Below, piece after piece: positions 10,601-20,530 of a stretch of DNA of 20,530 nt. Each line of letters begins with the position of its first letter. Position 1 is the first letter of the stretch. The DNA is from Ichthyophonus hoferi (Eukaryota > Opisthokonta > Ichthyosporea > Ichthyophonida > Ichthyophonidae): assembly GCA_002751075.1 (NCBI GenBank), contig NAOQ01000903.1, forward strand, positions 2,046 through 22,575, written 5' to 3'. The notes under the pieces were generated by a model. That model worked only from the letters and a program-made list of their open reading frames with translations. It was not told the DNA's origin and ran no database searches. The translations under genes were made by a program, and so were the position numbers.

Positions 10601-12334
10601 GAAACCTTAAAACTAAAAACATTTCAAAGCTAATTAATCTACCTGTTAGGTTCCAATACTAATATAAAACAAGCCGGCCGTACAGCTCTATGACTAAGGG
10701 GTACAGTTCTTACTTAGTAGGGGCCTAAAGCCAGAACCCACACGCTATATCCTACGACTTAAACTTAAACTACTGTAGTCAGAAACATCGGGCGTGCCCT
10801 GTTTAATATAAGAGTCAGCTTGGGAGACATGACCTAGCTATAATTAGAGTGGCTGTTCTAGTATGGGTATCTAAGCCTGTTTCGCCAATGGCCAGCTTGT
10901 TTGTAAAGGACAGATTTATGGCAGGCCACTAGCATTGACAGGCGCCTCTTTCAACGTCTCCATATAAGTGACGTCATCGTATAATACCTAAATTAATTAT
11001 TTAAGTTAACCGACAAGTGCAGTAGTATATATATACCTTTGTATGCGTACATTAATTGGGAATCATTTGTAAATGTCTTCACTATTAATATTGGCATTTT
11101 ATGCACAAGACCCGTGTTTTAAAAATATGAACTTTCTGTAAAAATATCCACTTTCAGCTTTTACTGCTGTTATACACGTGTTCTAATCCTGGTGTTACTA
11201 TGTAAGATATAAGCCAACAGAAGACGGCATTTACACTAGGCCTTGCCCGGTAATTTACGCCATGATGGGTCGCAAACATAATTTCTGAAGAGACCGTATA
11301 GGACTAAGTGTATTCTAGTGGACTCAATTGGGTAGGTAAAATAATAAGTAAATCCTAATGAGATAGGGCCTTTAGTGATATTTTGGTATATAACGTGAGA
11401 CTGGGAGTGACTGTATAAGCGATTAGTGCGCCAGGTCTCTTCTTAGTCCTTCTCTTTGTCAGAGACTACCATATGATTAAGTGACTACTGCCACTTTGTG
11501 TCTTTCGATGAAAGGGAAAGGATAAAATTAGGACCTGTCGTGGTGCTGTAGATGGCAAGGTATACAGGACTTTCGGTCTCAATGTCAGCAACCTACATTA
11601 TGACGTGCTTTGTGTATTAACAATATCTAAATATAATTAAAATCTTAATGAAAGATATCTTCATTTTTTGCAATTTAAAAAGACGTATATAAGAGTGTTC
11701 TGATTGGAGACATTAAAATTTTGTTGGGACAACTAATACGTCTAATTTTTAACAGCTTGCTAGTTATGATCATTAGCTGTGGCAAAATCTGGGGTTCCAT
11801 ATCCTATCAGTAGTTGTAGGAATTATTATGTTGTTTTTACTCCTTAATCAAGGGGTTTATTTACATAAGGCCAGTATTCCAATATGGTCGTTTAAAGTGT
11901 TTTTGTTGTCTTTGCCATTTTATTTTTGAAATCAAGATTGTACTGAGGAGGACTCGGACAGTTGGCAAACGCCACACAGTTTTTGTATTATACTTACTAA
12001 GAAATCTTTCAGACTTTTAGCATATTGGAATATTTAATATCCTCCTATAAGACAAGCTGGTTATAAGCATCAATACCAATCAATAAAATATAATGGGATA
12101 GGGAAATTCACCTACCGCAAGTAATCATAGATGTCGCTTGTTTAATAAGGAAGTCTCTCTTTAAATCCAAAAATACTGTAGGGTTACGAACTCCCGAAAA
12201 AAGAAAAAGATGTCTTTATCGCTTATGTCATCAATCAACTTTAACCTAATTTAGCTTGCACCCCTAAGCCATAGGTGAACTATATTGTCACTACCTTTCT
12301 AGTTCAACTTTGATTATTTCACACACAAAAAATG

Positions 12335-13804
12335 CCATTGGCTGTGAGTTATAATACATAAGAAACTACCCACGATGTAGATCTTCCATTAAGAGTTTGA
12401 CGCCAAACAATAATGTGACATTTACGGAATAATAGATGTTATATTAATAAAACACTACCATTGGGATTAGGTCGTTGCACTGTAATAAATGTTATAATCT
12501 ATTTTTTATTTTTTGTTTGGCATTATAAAAGTTGGAGCTTAATGCCCCTACCGGCAGCATTCTAGTCAGTGAAACATGGAACATAGTAAAAGGTTGATAA
12601 AAAGTGTTGCAGAAAGGGTAAAACAGTAAGCTTAAATTAAAAAAGTTGACAAAAACCAAAAATTAAATATCACAATATCACGGTTAACCTAAATTATTTA
12701 ACACTTCAATGCTTGGCCACCATATATTTCAAGTACAATATCAAAGATGTTATCACATTGTTGACGAAACGACATTTTTATATAATAATTACACGTATGT
12801 TTCACTAATATGAAAACTACACTGAAACTAATTAAATATTGTCTATTTGAAATAATAAATGGAAGGTGACACCTTCAAGTTTCTTTAAAAATGTGTGACG
12901 CGTTAAGAGGAAGAGTATACAGCTTTATAGTGTGCATTTGGCGAGATTAACGATATATTTATATTACAACAATAAACTGGCTGGTTGCTGACGAGGAAAA
13001 AACACTTGAATCATGTCGTTCTTTCCTGAAAAAAAAAGAAGAAAAAAAAAGTGCTTGTAGTTTTTGAGTATGCATTGGTTATGTATGATACTATACCAAA
13101 CTGCTAAACGGTTTCATTATTGTGATGCTGTGGGACAAAGCATAACTAAATAAATTTGGGTATTGCGGGTTAAGTGCGTGCAATGCTCCAGAGGCACATG
13201 CATTGCATTGGGTGGCTCTTCTGCTATAAAATTAATGCTTCCATCCTGCTTTCTAATATTATACTATTGGATGTCAAAATTGTGTGAACCTATCCAATTA
13301 TATATACTTTACAAACAAAGGAAAGAAGGATCTATGGCTCATCTTGGCATCTTAGAGCAGGAATGAATCGATAGTATAACTGGTTGTTATAAAACAACTG
13401 TACTATTGGCCTAGATGTTCAATTCTCCCATTGGTGTTTTAAACTTTGTAAAAATACACTAAATGCAAGGTTAAATGTAATGATTCGACCCGATATGGGC
13501 GTGGCCCGAAATCTACATAAAATTTGTTTGATGTTGTTATGGCACGTTTTAATGCGATAAAACGTACAAGACTACCATTGGTTGCATTTAAATTATTAAT
13601 CGCCGAATGGTGACAAATTGATTAGAAGGAATCGTTTATCAATTACTAAATACTAACTAATTAAAATATTTTCCATATAAAAGAGTGAAAATAAATGATA
13701 TTAACCAACCAAAGGGTGAAATATTAGACAAAACTAAAGGCGCAGTAACAAGCCAGCACTATCTGTAATGATAGTCAGTATCGTACTATCGATCACACCA
13801 TTGG
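12335..13804. promoter_or_regulatory. Cluster of five CCATTGG (inverted CCAAT-box) motifs upstream of the ARF-family gene
   Basis: CCATTGG occurs at 12335, 12458, 13428, 13575 and 13798, all in the same orientation. Three of them extend to ACCATTGG. The reverse complement CCAATGG is the core of the NF-Y type CCAAT box (RRCCAATSR). Further non-coding copies lie at 3058, 3837, 15702, 18661 and 19640, with a reversed copy at 10885. A given 7-mer should occur well under once per strand in 1.5 kb. A regulatory role is inferred from position and family knowledge only; some copies could instead be edges of dispersed repeats. Confidence 0.35.
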
Positions 13805-13906
13805 CTCGTTTGCCTTTTCAATTTTATATTTTCCTTCGCATATACTTGGTTGTTTGTATAATAATAATTTAGGCTGGCCTTTTCTCCCTTGCAGGAATCG
13901 ATAAAC

Positions 13907-14119
13907 CTAACTTATCTTATTCCTTAACTCCCTTCTTATCCACCTACTATTAAAAGGTAATAACTTTAAATATGGGTATGTAAGCTTTGTAATCTCTTCT
14001 ACTTCATGCCCAGCCACTTGGTCACTTTTTACTTGTAAATAATCTTGTCCTACGCTAACATCTTTCGAGTATCTGGCAAATATTTGAAATTGCTTTTCTC
14101 CAAGTTTTTCCTTATACAT
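13907..14119 (-). CDS. Hypothetical small ORF or exon, 70 codons
   Basis: Open frame from ATG to TAG; the open stretch extends about 18 codons further upstream of the ATG. The translation is hydrophilic and mixed (for example YKEKLGEKQFQIFARYSKD, then VKSDQVAGHEVEEITKLTY, ending RWIRRELRNKIS), unlike the low-complexity strings of most frames here. I recognise no family. It lies divergent to the ARF-family gene, about 190 bases upstream of that gene's start, so it could be a small gene, an exon, a mobile-element scrap or chance. Confidence 0.22.
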   Translation of the reverse strand: MYKEKLGEKQFQIFARYSKDVSVGQDYLQVKSDQVAGHEVEEITKLTYPYLKLLPFNSRWIRRELRNKIS

Positions 14120-14312
14120 AAATCCTTTCCTATTATACTTAAACTTTAATATGCAGAAACAAACTTCTGTACAATTTTACTCTCTCTCTCTCTGACTCAC
14201 TCACTATATATGTATATCATTCATTATAGGCCTTCTACATTTCCTCACAAAGATCACCACTATCCATCAAAGAGAGCCAAAAGGAAGTGGATTTCCTTGT
14301 ACATAAAAGCGA

Positions 14313-17300
14313 ATGGGGTCCATGTTTGTTCGTTTATTTTCCTCTTTAAAAAAGCCTCGACGGATATTGATGCTCGGTCTAGATGGCAGCGGTAACCTTC
14401 CTTGCTAACTTGTTTTATTTGATGGAAGGGATGAGAAAGCAAAAATAATATGAAAGAACAAGGTTATTTATAATTTAATAATTGTGGCTCTTATGAGCTT
14501 TCATGTATATTTTGTATAATACGTGCCTGACATAGTTCGTATTTAGGAGGTGTGTAGCTATAGCAACATCCTTATACTTGGTTATACACCCTATAAAAAC
14601 TTCAATATTTGTGTATGAATAAGTGCATATTTTTTTGGTATATATTGGCCTTTTTGCGATTGCTATATTTATATTCATCGGTTTATTTTTGTAGCTATAT
14701 TCACCCTCCACTGACCTACACACACTGACATATCTATGCAACCTACCTGCATATGCGTACTATTTCCGTTGTTTTCATTTCTAAAAAATAATTCTCTTAT
14801 AAATTAACTAAATAAAGGTCCATTATTGACTATTTGCACCGGTTTAAAACGAGGGTGAATATAATTGGTTCTGAGTGACGCTTTATTATACTCTTTTCTT
14901 TTAATTACAACCATTCTTCCCTTATTATATTTCTATCCCCTTAACTACTAATCAAATACAATTGGTCATCCCTCTATTCTCTATCCTATCATATCATATC
15001 ATGCCATTCCTTTCTATGCCCCCCTTGATTTACTCTCCTGGTCCATCCTCTCCTCGTCTCCAGGCAAGACCACCATTCTCTGCCTCTTACAGGGAAAGGA
15101 GGCTTCTATGCAGCCAACCATTGGCTTTAACGTAGAATGTCTTAATTTTAATGTGAGTATGCCCCCTGACCCTATAGTATACCCCCACCGTAAGCGTAAA
15201 CCCTGCAATGAACTGACAGCTTTCTTCCATGTATCTTTATCATGGTCTCTGGTACGGCCATACGGCTAAACCCATGCCTATATACCCCTTAGTATACACG
15301 TACATGTACTCATCATCTACTATTTCACAATCACACTCTCATACTATCACATTACCTCACCATGCTACTGGCACCCATACACATAATGCATGGAGCTTGC
15401 TAGTCATTAATTGCTGGCAATGGGGACAGAATGTGAGGCTTAATGTATGGGACCTAGGGGGCCAAAGCAAGATCCGCCCTCTGTGGGTACACTATTTTGA
15501 GGGGGCAGAAGGCCTAATCTTTGTAGTTGATAGTAGTGATCCCATGAGGTATTAATGATGTTTGCCCTACCATCCTCTTCTTCTTATCGCGCATGGGAAG
15601 ATTCTGTAGTGCTTTTATTGTTTAGATACAACGTCTCTTACGTCATATGTAATACGTGAACATATATGTGTATATATATATATTAAGAGCAAAGTTATGC
15701 ACCATTGGTACATATGGATGCAATTGGAACATGTCTGTGATTAACATTGAAGAGGAGATGTCTTTCAAGGCCTCGACTTACGCAATAATATATATAGACA
15801 GATAACCTATAAAGACATACTACAGGACATAAGAATGATGTTATGGAGTAAGGAGTAGGAATGATTGGCAAGAGGAGAGGATAGAAATGATGTAAGAGTG
15901 ATATGATTGGATAATAATGGAGGCGGGTAAAGTGGGGCATGGTACATGTGGAGGTGATTGGATCAGGGTACACTCCATGGACCAATGAGCTAACCTTGTT
16001 TACTCTATGACGACTATGGTATTCAGGATAATCGAAGCAGCCGAAGAACTACATAAATTAATGAACGATGCAGGCATAAGTGATGCCATTGTGGCAATAT
16101 TGGCCAACAAACAGGTAAAGTTGGACGGGGTGGACAGGGAGTGGTTGTCTATCTTGCATTATTTGTATTTCATTATCGGCATTTTATTATATATATTATC
16201 ATTGGTATATAGTTTTATTCAAGTATTATAATGTTTTCATTGCAGGGTTACCCTGTGCTGTAGTATATTTATTCTTTATGGTTATGTTTTACTTGATAAG
16301 ATTCTGGGAGTTCTATTGACTTGTCCACAGTTCTTTGGGATCTCCAATTGATTTTTGTAAATAACCAGTGATTTTCTGGACTGTCGTTAGTAATAGTTAA
16401 TTGATTTGATCTGCTTTCTATGGAAGGCAATGTAGAGACAGGCGTATATGCTGGCTCTATCTCTCGATGTCTATTACGATTATATTTAGCTATTATTGAA
16501 GGATGAATTCCTACTTCAGTTTGTTTAGATGTAATAATACTTATGGCGGTGTGTACGATCAGTAAAAGATGTTATATTACTATGGTCATTATTTAATGTT
16601 AGTATGTAGTTTTCTGAATTTTGAAATAGTGAGATATCTGAAGACTGATTATCGTATGTGATTGCTAACGGTGGACTAAACATTACAATAACAGTTTTTG
16701 TGTGTTATGAGTACTTTGTATTTTTGCCAGTGGACCGTATATGTGTTAATGGCGGGGGCCTTTATTGGTTATTTCCGTTTACATTTCTATTTGTGTTATC
16801 TTATCCTGATACTCCAATACCAATATATCCTTACTAGAATAGCTCTTTAGCTAACTACCTCATTGGTGTAGTTGCTCACATACTATGTATTGACAAATCA
16901 ATTTGCCAGGTTAAAAACATTATGCAATTTAAACTGTTATGCCATTAACTAATATTGAGCCGCGATCATTTATCTACTTGTTCATCTGCGGTTAACGATC
17001 TTGTAATATACTTGATTTTCATTTATATTGTGTCATCACATTTTTACTTCTTAAGGTGTTTTTAATATATTTGAGTTGTGAAAAATGATTTACCTCTGCT
17101 TTGGCGTATGTATATGCTCACTTCTGTTTGTCTCTCTTTTCTTCAACTTTTACAGCTGTATGCCTCGATTGTTCTTAGGGCTGTCTTAGGGATGTCTTCA
17201 ACTGTCCCTGTACCGACTATAAATGACTTCTAACGTAGGAAGGGGGATGGGCACAGGATGTGGATGGCGCAATGTCAGCTGCTGATTTAACACCTTTACT

Positions 17301-17421
17301 TGGCTTAGAAGAGTATACTGATAGGACGTGGAAGTTATTCCCCACATGTGCAACCAATGGGGAAGGACTTTTTGTTGCCATGGAGTGGTTGGTTGAAAAT
17401 TTGCAACCCAGTAAGAAATAG
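14313..17421 (+). CDS. ARF-family small GTPase, 5 exons, 179 aa
   Basis: Regulator of vesicle formation or membrane traffic that cycles between GDP and GTP. Exons: 14313-14391, 15064-15152, 15430-15548, 16027-16114, 17257-17421; all introns GT-AG, phases 1, 0, 2, 0, total 180 codons ending in TAG. The start is fixed by an in-frame TAA 12 bases upstream and gives MG at the N-terminus, so Gly2 is available for myristoylation, followed by an amphipathic helix (FVRLFSSL) and basic KKPRR. GTPase motifs: P-loop GLDGSGKT (22-29), switch 1 PTIGFNVE (44-51), switch 2 WDLGGQ (63-68) with catalytic Q68, NKQD (123-126), and CATNGEG (156-162). Length and motif spacing match ARF (about 181 aa). RPLWVHYF and [10 protein letters not shown] are ARF-like; GLDGSGKT and WDLGGQ also occur in ARL proteins, so ARF versus ARL is open. 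Odd: DVDGAM replaces the usual DLP(N)AM after NKQ, at a splice junction. Confidence 0.95.
16115..17256 (+). other. Intron 4 of the ARF-family gene, 1142 bp
   Basis: Largest intron in the window, splitting NKQ from D of the guanine-specificity motif (exon 4 ends CAG|GTAAAG; exon 5 begins ATGGGCACAG|GATGTGGATGG). It is T-rich on the coding strand, has no long open frame and no second gene is visible. The acceptor region is purine-rich (AGGAAGGGGGATGGGCACAG) and lacks a clear polypyrimidine tract next to the AG, unlike the other introns here, but the reading frame and protein match leave little doubt about the junction. Confidence 0.8.
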
Positions 17422-18037
17422 GTGTAGCCCATAGTGAAAAGGGTTCATACTGGGCACTGGTAAAAGAGATAGTGAAATGCATGCATATGTACGTGTGCAA
17501 ATACCGGCCCACTCTATGGACCAAATAGGGGGTAGTGGATCATCATAATCATACCCAATTGTTAATATTTAAACCCATGCCTATAGTTCATTATAAATTT
17601 AGTCATACATATCATTAGGTGCGGGTTGCAATCCGTTCCATATTAGCTAGCTATCCCCCTACACAATTTAGCTCTCTGACCCATCCCTCAATATGTTGTA
17701 TCAATATATTTTCTAGGATTGATTCGTTGTCCTTCTTTATTTATAGTCATATCCAAGTATATGTATTCTTTGAAGATACCTCTATATGCGATAACTGTGT
17801 CACTGACCTTGATGATATAGGTATAGTTGCCACGCCCATGTATACTTAAAGGCTTTCTTTATACTACAAATAAATATTATATGATCTAGTTTATATTTTT
17901 CTTATCATACGTTGCACCAGGTGTGGTACATGCAATAATGCCTGTCAGACTGATTTGGCTAACCAGTATCAAAATAAATAAATAACGTCTTAAAAGACGA
18001 AATGTCATTGATGCATTACAATTAACACATTTCTTTG
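17422..18037. other. 3' flank of the ARF-family gene with cysteine-rich scraps
   Basis: No gene is firmly supported. The nearest AATAAA on the plus strand is at 17869-17874, about 450 bases past the stop. Two short open plus-strand pieces carry cysteine motifs: 17740-17849 includes EDTSICDNCVTDLDD (CxxC), and 17913-17981 reads CTRCGTCNNACQTD before a TAA. They are in different frames with no convincing splice linking them. They could be remnants of a metal-binding domain or chance. Confidence 0.3.
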
Positions 18038-18400
18038 TTAAGTTAGCAATGCACCTTGTATATAGTCAACCAATATGTTCTTGAAAGATAGTGGTTTACA
18101 GCCAATGATAGCACATAATCTGTGCAAGACATCAGCTACTGCACTCGAACCGCATAAGTCTGTGGCTTGTGCAAGGTATTCATTCATCGAGTTTCCTATA
18201 AACCTTTTGTATATAGCATTAGTTGTACTCTTGGAGGTCATCCTATTTCTAACATACTTGTAGGCAGTATATTCTCAATGGCCTCTACGAGGCCCACCCA
18301 TTCCTCTCATACACCTTTATCCGCTACCACATACTTACATAGTCTTCTACGTCATATAATAAATATTCCTTGATGAGTCAGATTAACAATGATAGTAAAA
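18038..18400 (-). pseudogene. Decayed coding tract of unknown family
   Basis: An open minus-strand frame (18241-18038 from ATG; open to about 18276) encodes a well-mixed sequence with pieces such as NEYLAQATDLCGSSAVADVL and CAIIGCKPLSFKNILVDYI. Immediately upstream other frames give further protein-like pieces (for example WVGLVEAIENILP). The pattern is that of a once-coding region broken at more than one place. I recognise no family. It ends near the start of the dispersed repeat at 18416, so it may belong to a dead mobile element. Confidence 0.35.
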
Positions 18401-18415
18401 GTCAAGGGAGTATTA

Positions 18416-18669
18416 GGAATAATAAGTGGTGACAGGAGAGCGTTCCTGAGACCCATATTCATTTAAAAGGAGTGAGAATACCGAATTAAGGTGCGTTTAA
18501 ACGTATCCCTTTGCATACATGGAGTACAGATATGTTAAGATACATTTTTATTATTAAACAAGTCGGCAGGACTTGCCATAGGCAAGGTGCCTAAGCAATG
18601 TGCTATATGGACCCAAAACATATCTATCTGAACTGGCTTGTTATATAATTGCAGGATCTACCATTGGCT
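18416..18669 (+). repeat. Dispersed ~250-bp repeat, copy A
   Basis: Matches 19401-19648 in the same orientation. Long shared blocks include GAGCGTTCCTGAGAC, AATACCGAATTAAGGTGCGT, CCCTTTGCATACATGGAGTA followed by CAGATATGTTA, TACATTTTTATTATT, CAAGTCGGCAG, GCCTAAGCAATGTGCTAT, TGGACCCAAAACATAT and a terminal CCATTGGCT. Identity is about 80-85% by eye with several small indels. No terminal inverted repeat or coding frame. With copy B it flanks about 730 bases, a layout that could fit a short non-autonomous terminal-repeat element, but TG...CA ends and a target duplication were not found. Confidence 0.9.
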
Positions 18670-18966
18670 GGTTCAATTTTTATAGATAACCTTGGATTGC
18701 CGTGTAACACAAATAGATTGATTGCCTCAACTATTTTCCCAGACTGCATGTGCAATAACATTTGCTAATAATATTAAATGTTTATAGCTATAAAAGCAAC
18801 TACCTAAATTAATTAAATATTCCTGTTTCAACACTCCCCTTTGGTCTAGGCATATTATTTCACCTAAAGCATGAAAACAACAAAAAAGGAATACGAAAAA
18901 GAACCTTAACATGGCGACTACTTAGCTGTAAGCTTGTTGATCACTAAATGAGCTAGGTAATTCCTG

Positions 18967-19149
18967 ATGACATACAGAAGTGACTGTGGTATGGCATCCA
19001 ATGTAAAAAAAAAGCGGAGGATATTTCGCCAAACTGTATGTTACATGTTCTTGCTTGCTATAGTTTTGGCTCTGACTCACTCTGAGCTGGCTCTGACCCT
19101 GGCTCAGTTACAGGTTTTTGGCGTGTTCGGCGTCTGGCGGCTGAGGTAA
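18967..19149 (+). CDS. Possible N-terminal coding exon with a membrane segment
   Basis: An open frame of 60 codons. From the internal ATG at 18991 it reads a basic stretch (MASNVKKKRRIFRQ) followed by a hydrophobic segment (CYMFLLAIVLALTHSELALT), the pattern of a signal anchor or signal peptide. Possible donors follow (CAG|GTTTTT near 19111, and GAG|GTAATA near 19146), but no following exon is identifiable. The segment around 19066-19108 contains a GGCTCTGAC duplication and is more G+C-rich than its surroundings. It lies between the two copies of the 250-bp repeat. Could be chance or element debris. Confidence 0.18.
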   Translation: MTYRSDCGMASNVKKKRRIFRQTVCYMFLLAIVLALTHSELALTLAQLQVFGVFGVWRLR

Positions 19150-19400
19150 TATATGAGGGTTGCGCAGTTGCTTTCTATACTACCTTGGTTTCAGTTTGAA
19201 GCAGGAAATTTTGATAGTTCAAATGTAGATTAGAAAACAGTGTGTAGGTGCAATAAAATTGAGTCTTCACACATAGAGGTCAGTGAGTAAATGGAGGGTT
19301 GAGGTGAAATGTTTTCGGCATTTGTTGATCGTTAACTTAACAGAATTGTCAGATTTTGTGACAATGGTAAGCCATTAAAGCTTTCCTTACTACCGTTTTG

Positions 19401-19648
19401 GGAATAATAAGTAAAGATGGGAGCGTTCCTGAGACTAATATTCTTTTAAAAAGAGATATAATACCGAATTAAGGTGCGTTTAGACGTTTCCCTTTGCATA
19501 CATGGAGTACAGATATGTTAAAATACATTTTTATTATTGAGCAAGTCGGCAGAACTTGTTACAGGCAGGATGCCTAAGCAATGTGCTATCTGGACCCAAA
19601 ACATATGAAATGGCTTATTATGTAGTTGCAAGATCTCTACCATTGGCT
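19401..19648 (+). repeat. Dispersed ~250-bp repeat, copy B
   Basis: Second copy of the repeat at 18416-18669, about 730 bases downstream. It shares the start GGAATAATAAGT and the end CCATTGGCT and is a few bases shorter, chiefly before GGCTTRTTAT near its right end. The outer sequences of the two copies differ, so the shared segment appears to be the whole unit present here. Confidence 0.9.
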
Positions 19649-19757
19649 TAACCCATCTACTATATATATACATACATTTTAATTATTTTGCGTCTTTAAT
19701 TTATAACTACTAATGAAAATAATACACTTAAGTTAAAAACACATAGTATGTTTTTAA

Positions 19758-20159
19758 TTAAATATAGATGCATCTATATTCTCTATTGCAAATAGAACTA
19801 GTATCTGTTGTGCTGAGTTCTATCTGAATGTTGCCCTCACGTAAAGGGTGGGTTAAAGTTTTAGTTAGCTGTTCTTCAATCTCCTTTTGTTGATTAATGG
19901 ATATAGAAAATGTATTGTATATGTAGCAACTGTAATCTAATTGTGACTGTGTGCATATAGTTAAGATAATGTTACTATTAGAAGAAGCAACACCAGACTC
20001 AACTAGTTGGCCTTCTAATAAAGTATGCAGATTATCTATTTCTACTTCTTTAACAACTAGAGACATAATATGAAAAAACAAAGAACATAAATTGAACTGC
20101 AGAATATTACTAGTATAGTAATATCTGTTCCATATTTTGGTCCAAATAGAAACGGTCAT
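19758..20159 (-). CDS. Hypothetical protein, 133 codons, single open frame
   Basis: Longest open frame in the window not explained by the two spliced genes or their introns. It runs from an ATG preceded by an in-frame TAA to a TAA; an internal ATG would give about 100 residues. The N-terminal third is aromatic and hydrophobic; the rest is a mixed, globular-looking sequence with pieces such as LVVKEVEIDNLHTLLEGQLV, INQQKEIEEQLTKTLTHPL and GNIQIELSTTDTSS. I recognise no motif or family, and no membrane helix is convincing. It begins just beyond copy B of the 250-bp repeat. Could be a lineage-specific gene, a terminal exon, a mobile-element remnant or chance. Confidence 0.33.
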   Translation of the reverse strand: MTVSIWTKIWNRYYYTSNILQFNLCSLFFHIMSLVVKEVEIDNLHTLLEGQLVESGVASSNSNIILTICTQSQLDYSCYIYNTFSISINQQKEIEEQLTKTLTHPLREGNIQIELSTTDTSSICNREYRCIYI

Positions 20160-20530
20160 ATGGATCTGTTAGGAATAGGATTGTCGGATTATATATACAA
20201 GATACACGCACATATGTTTTAGCCAACATCTAGGAGTATACGAAGTTTGGGAAACAAATATGATATATACAATTGGTTAGCATAGATAAAACAAGTGGCT
20301 ATCCCAATGAGCACATTAGGTAACGATAGCCAATCAACTAAGTCGCTAGGATATTAGATCGAAATAGGAGTAGGATATGTAGTGGCTCTAGTTAATTAAT
20401 CGCAAATGTATTAATCATAATCAGTGTAATTGACATAAATGAACCGATGAACATATTTACGATCAACGCATGTGGCGTAGATATAAATATGTTGGCAAAC
20501 ACATAATAAAGCACGGGGAAAATACTATAC
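20160..20530. other. Non-coding right end
   Basis: A+T-rich sequence upstream of the 133-codon minus-strand frame. No open frame of note, no repeat shared with the rest of the window, and no RNA gene recognised. Confidence 0.5.

Larger units (their letters stand above)
9998..14312. other. 4.3-kb intergenic region between divergent genes
   Basis: The channel is transcribed leftward from here and the ARF-family gene rightward, so both promoters should lie in this stretch. No spliced gene is supported. Open frames are short (at most about 75 codons); only the minus-strand frame at 13907-14119 has protein-like composition. The region contains a degenerate direct repeat pair (10274-10600), five CCATTGG motifs between 12335 and 13804, a CCAATGG at 10885-10891, a purine tract at 13028-13050 and a CT microsatellite at about 14180-14193. 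Just upstream of the channel start the minus strand reads TTTTATATTGG, a possible TATA-like element beside an inverted CCAAT core. Confidence 0.55.

Noticed and set aside
12862-12876. Perfect palindrome GAAGGTG-A-CACCTTC
   Set aside because: A short isolated inverted repeat with no T-run or gene end nearby; expected by chance in 20 kb.
15229-15555. 108-codon plus-strand open frame as a separate gene
   Set aside because: It is intron 2 sequence running into ARF-family exon 3 (15430-15548), which is in frame with the spliced GTPase.
16246-16263. GGTTACCCTGTGCTGTAG after a TGCAG, looking like an LPCA piece of the ARF DLPNAM motif
   Set aside because: Spliced to exon 4 in phase 0 it reads GYPVL and stops. 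The exon at 17257 supplies D plus the whole conserved C-terminus in frame.
1-20530. tRNA, spliceosomal RNA, CRISPR array or intact transposase
   Set aside because: No GGTTCRANNCC box with pairing arms, no known snRNA signature, no regularly spaced short repeats and no recognisable transposase or reverse transcriptase motif were seen by eye; a tRNAscan and Rfam search would settle it.

Overview
The window is nuclear DNA from a eukaryote, most likely a unicellular one. It is clearly A+T-rich (my impression is about 60-65%, not counted). Genes are broken into many exons by GT-AG introns of about 130-1150 bp, and stops are standard (TAA and TAG are used; no in-frame stop needs reassigning). I cannot name the species or clade. 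Both recognisable proteins are full length and keep their family signatures, but they are divergent from animal and plant versions, which argues for a protist.

Layout: 1-1566 is non-coding 3' flank. 1567-9997 on the minus strand is a 23-exon gene for a BK/Slo-type potassium channel of about 953 residues. I rebuilt it exon by exon, with the reading frame agreeing across every junction: S1-S6 voltage-sensor and pore module with TIGYGD filter, then RCK1, a linker and RCK2. 9998-14312 is a 4.3-kb ORF-poor stretch between two divergent genes; it holds a degenerate ~150-bp direct repeat and a cluster of CCATTGG (inverted CCAAT-box) motifs. 14313-17421 on the plus strand is a complete five-exon ARF-family small GTPase of 179 residues. 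17422-20530 is mostly non-coding, with two copies of a dispersed ~250-bp repeat, a decayed coding tract, a cysteine-rich scrap and an open 133-codon frame of unknown function.

The two genes are transcribed away from each other and have no obvious common pathway: one is a membrane K+ channel, the other a vesicle-traffic GTPase. The most interesting biology is in the channel. It keeps the four charged residues that carry voltage sensing in Slo1 (D96, R110, D132, R167 here), but has lost the acidic calcium bowl, the RCK1 calcium-site acids, the S0 helix and the S6 glycine hinge. That predicts a Slo-architecture channel gated by something other than the two classical high-affinity Ca2+ sites.

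No tRNA, rRNA, CRISPR array or intact transposon was recognised.
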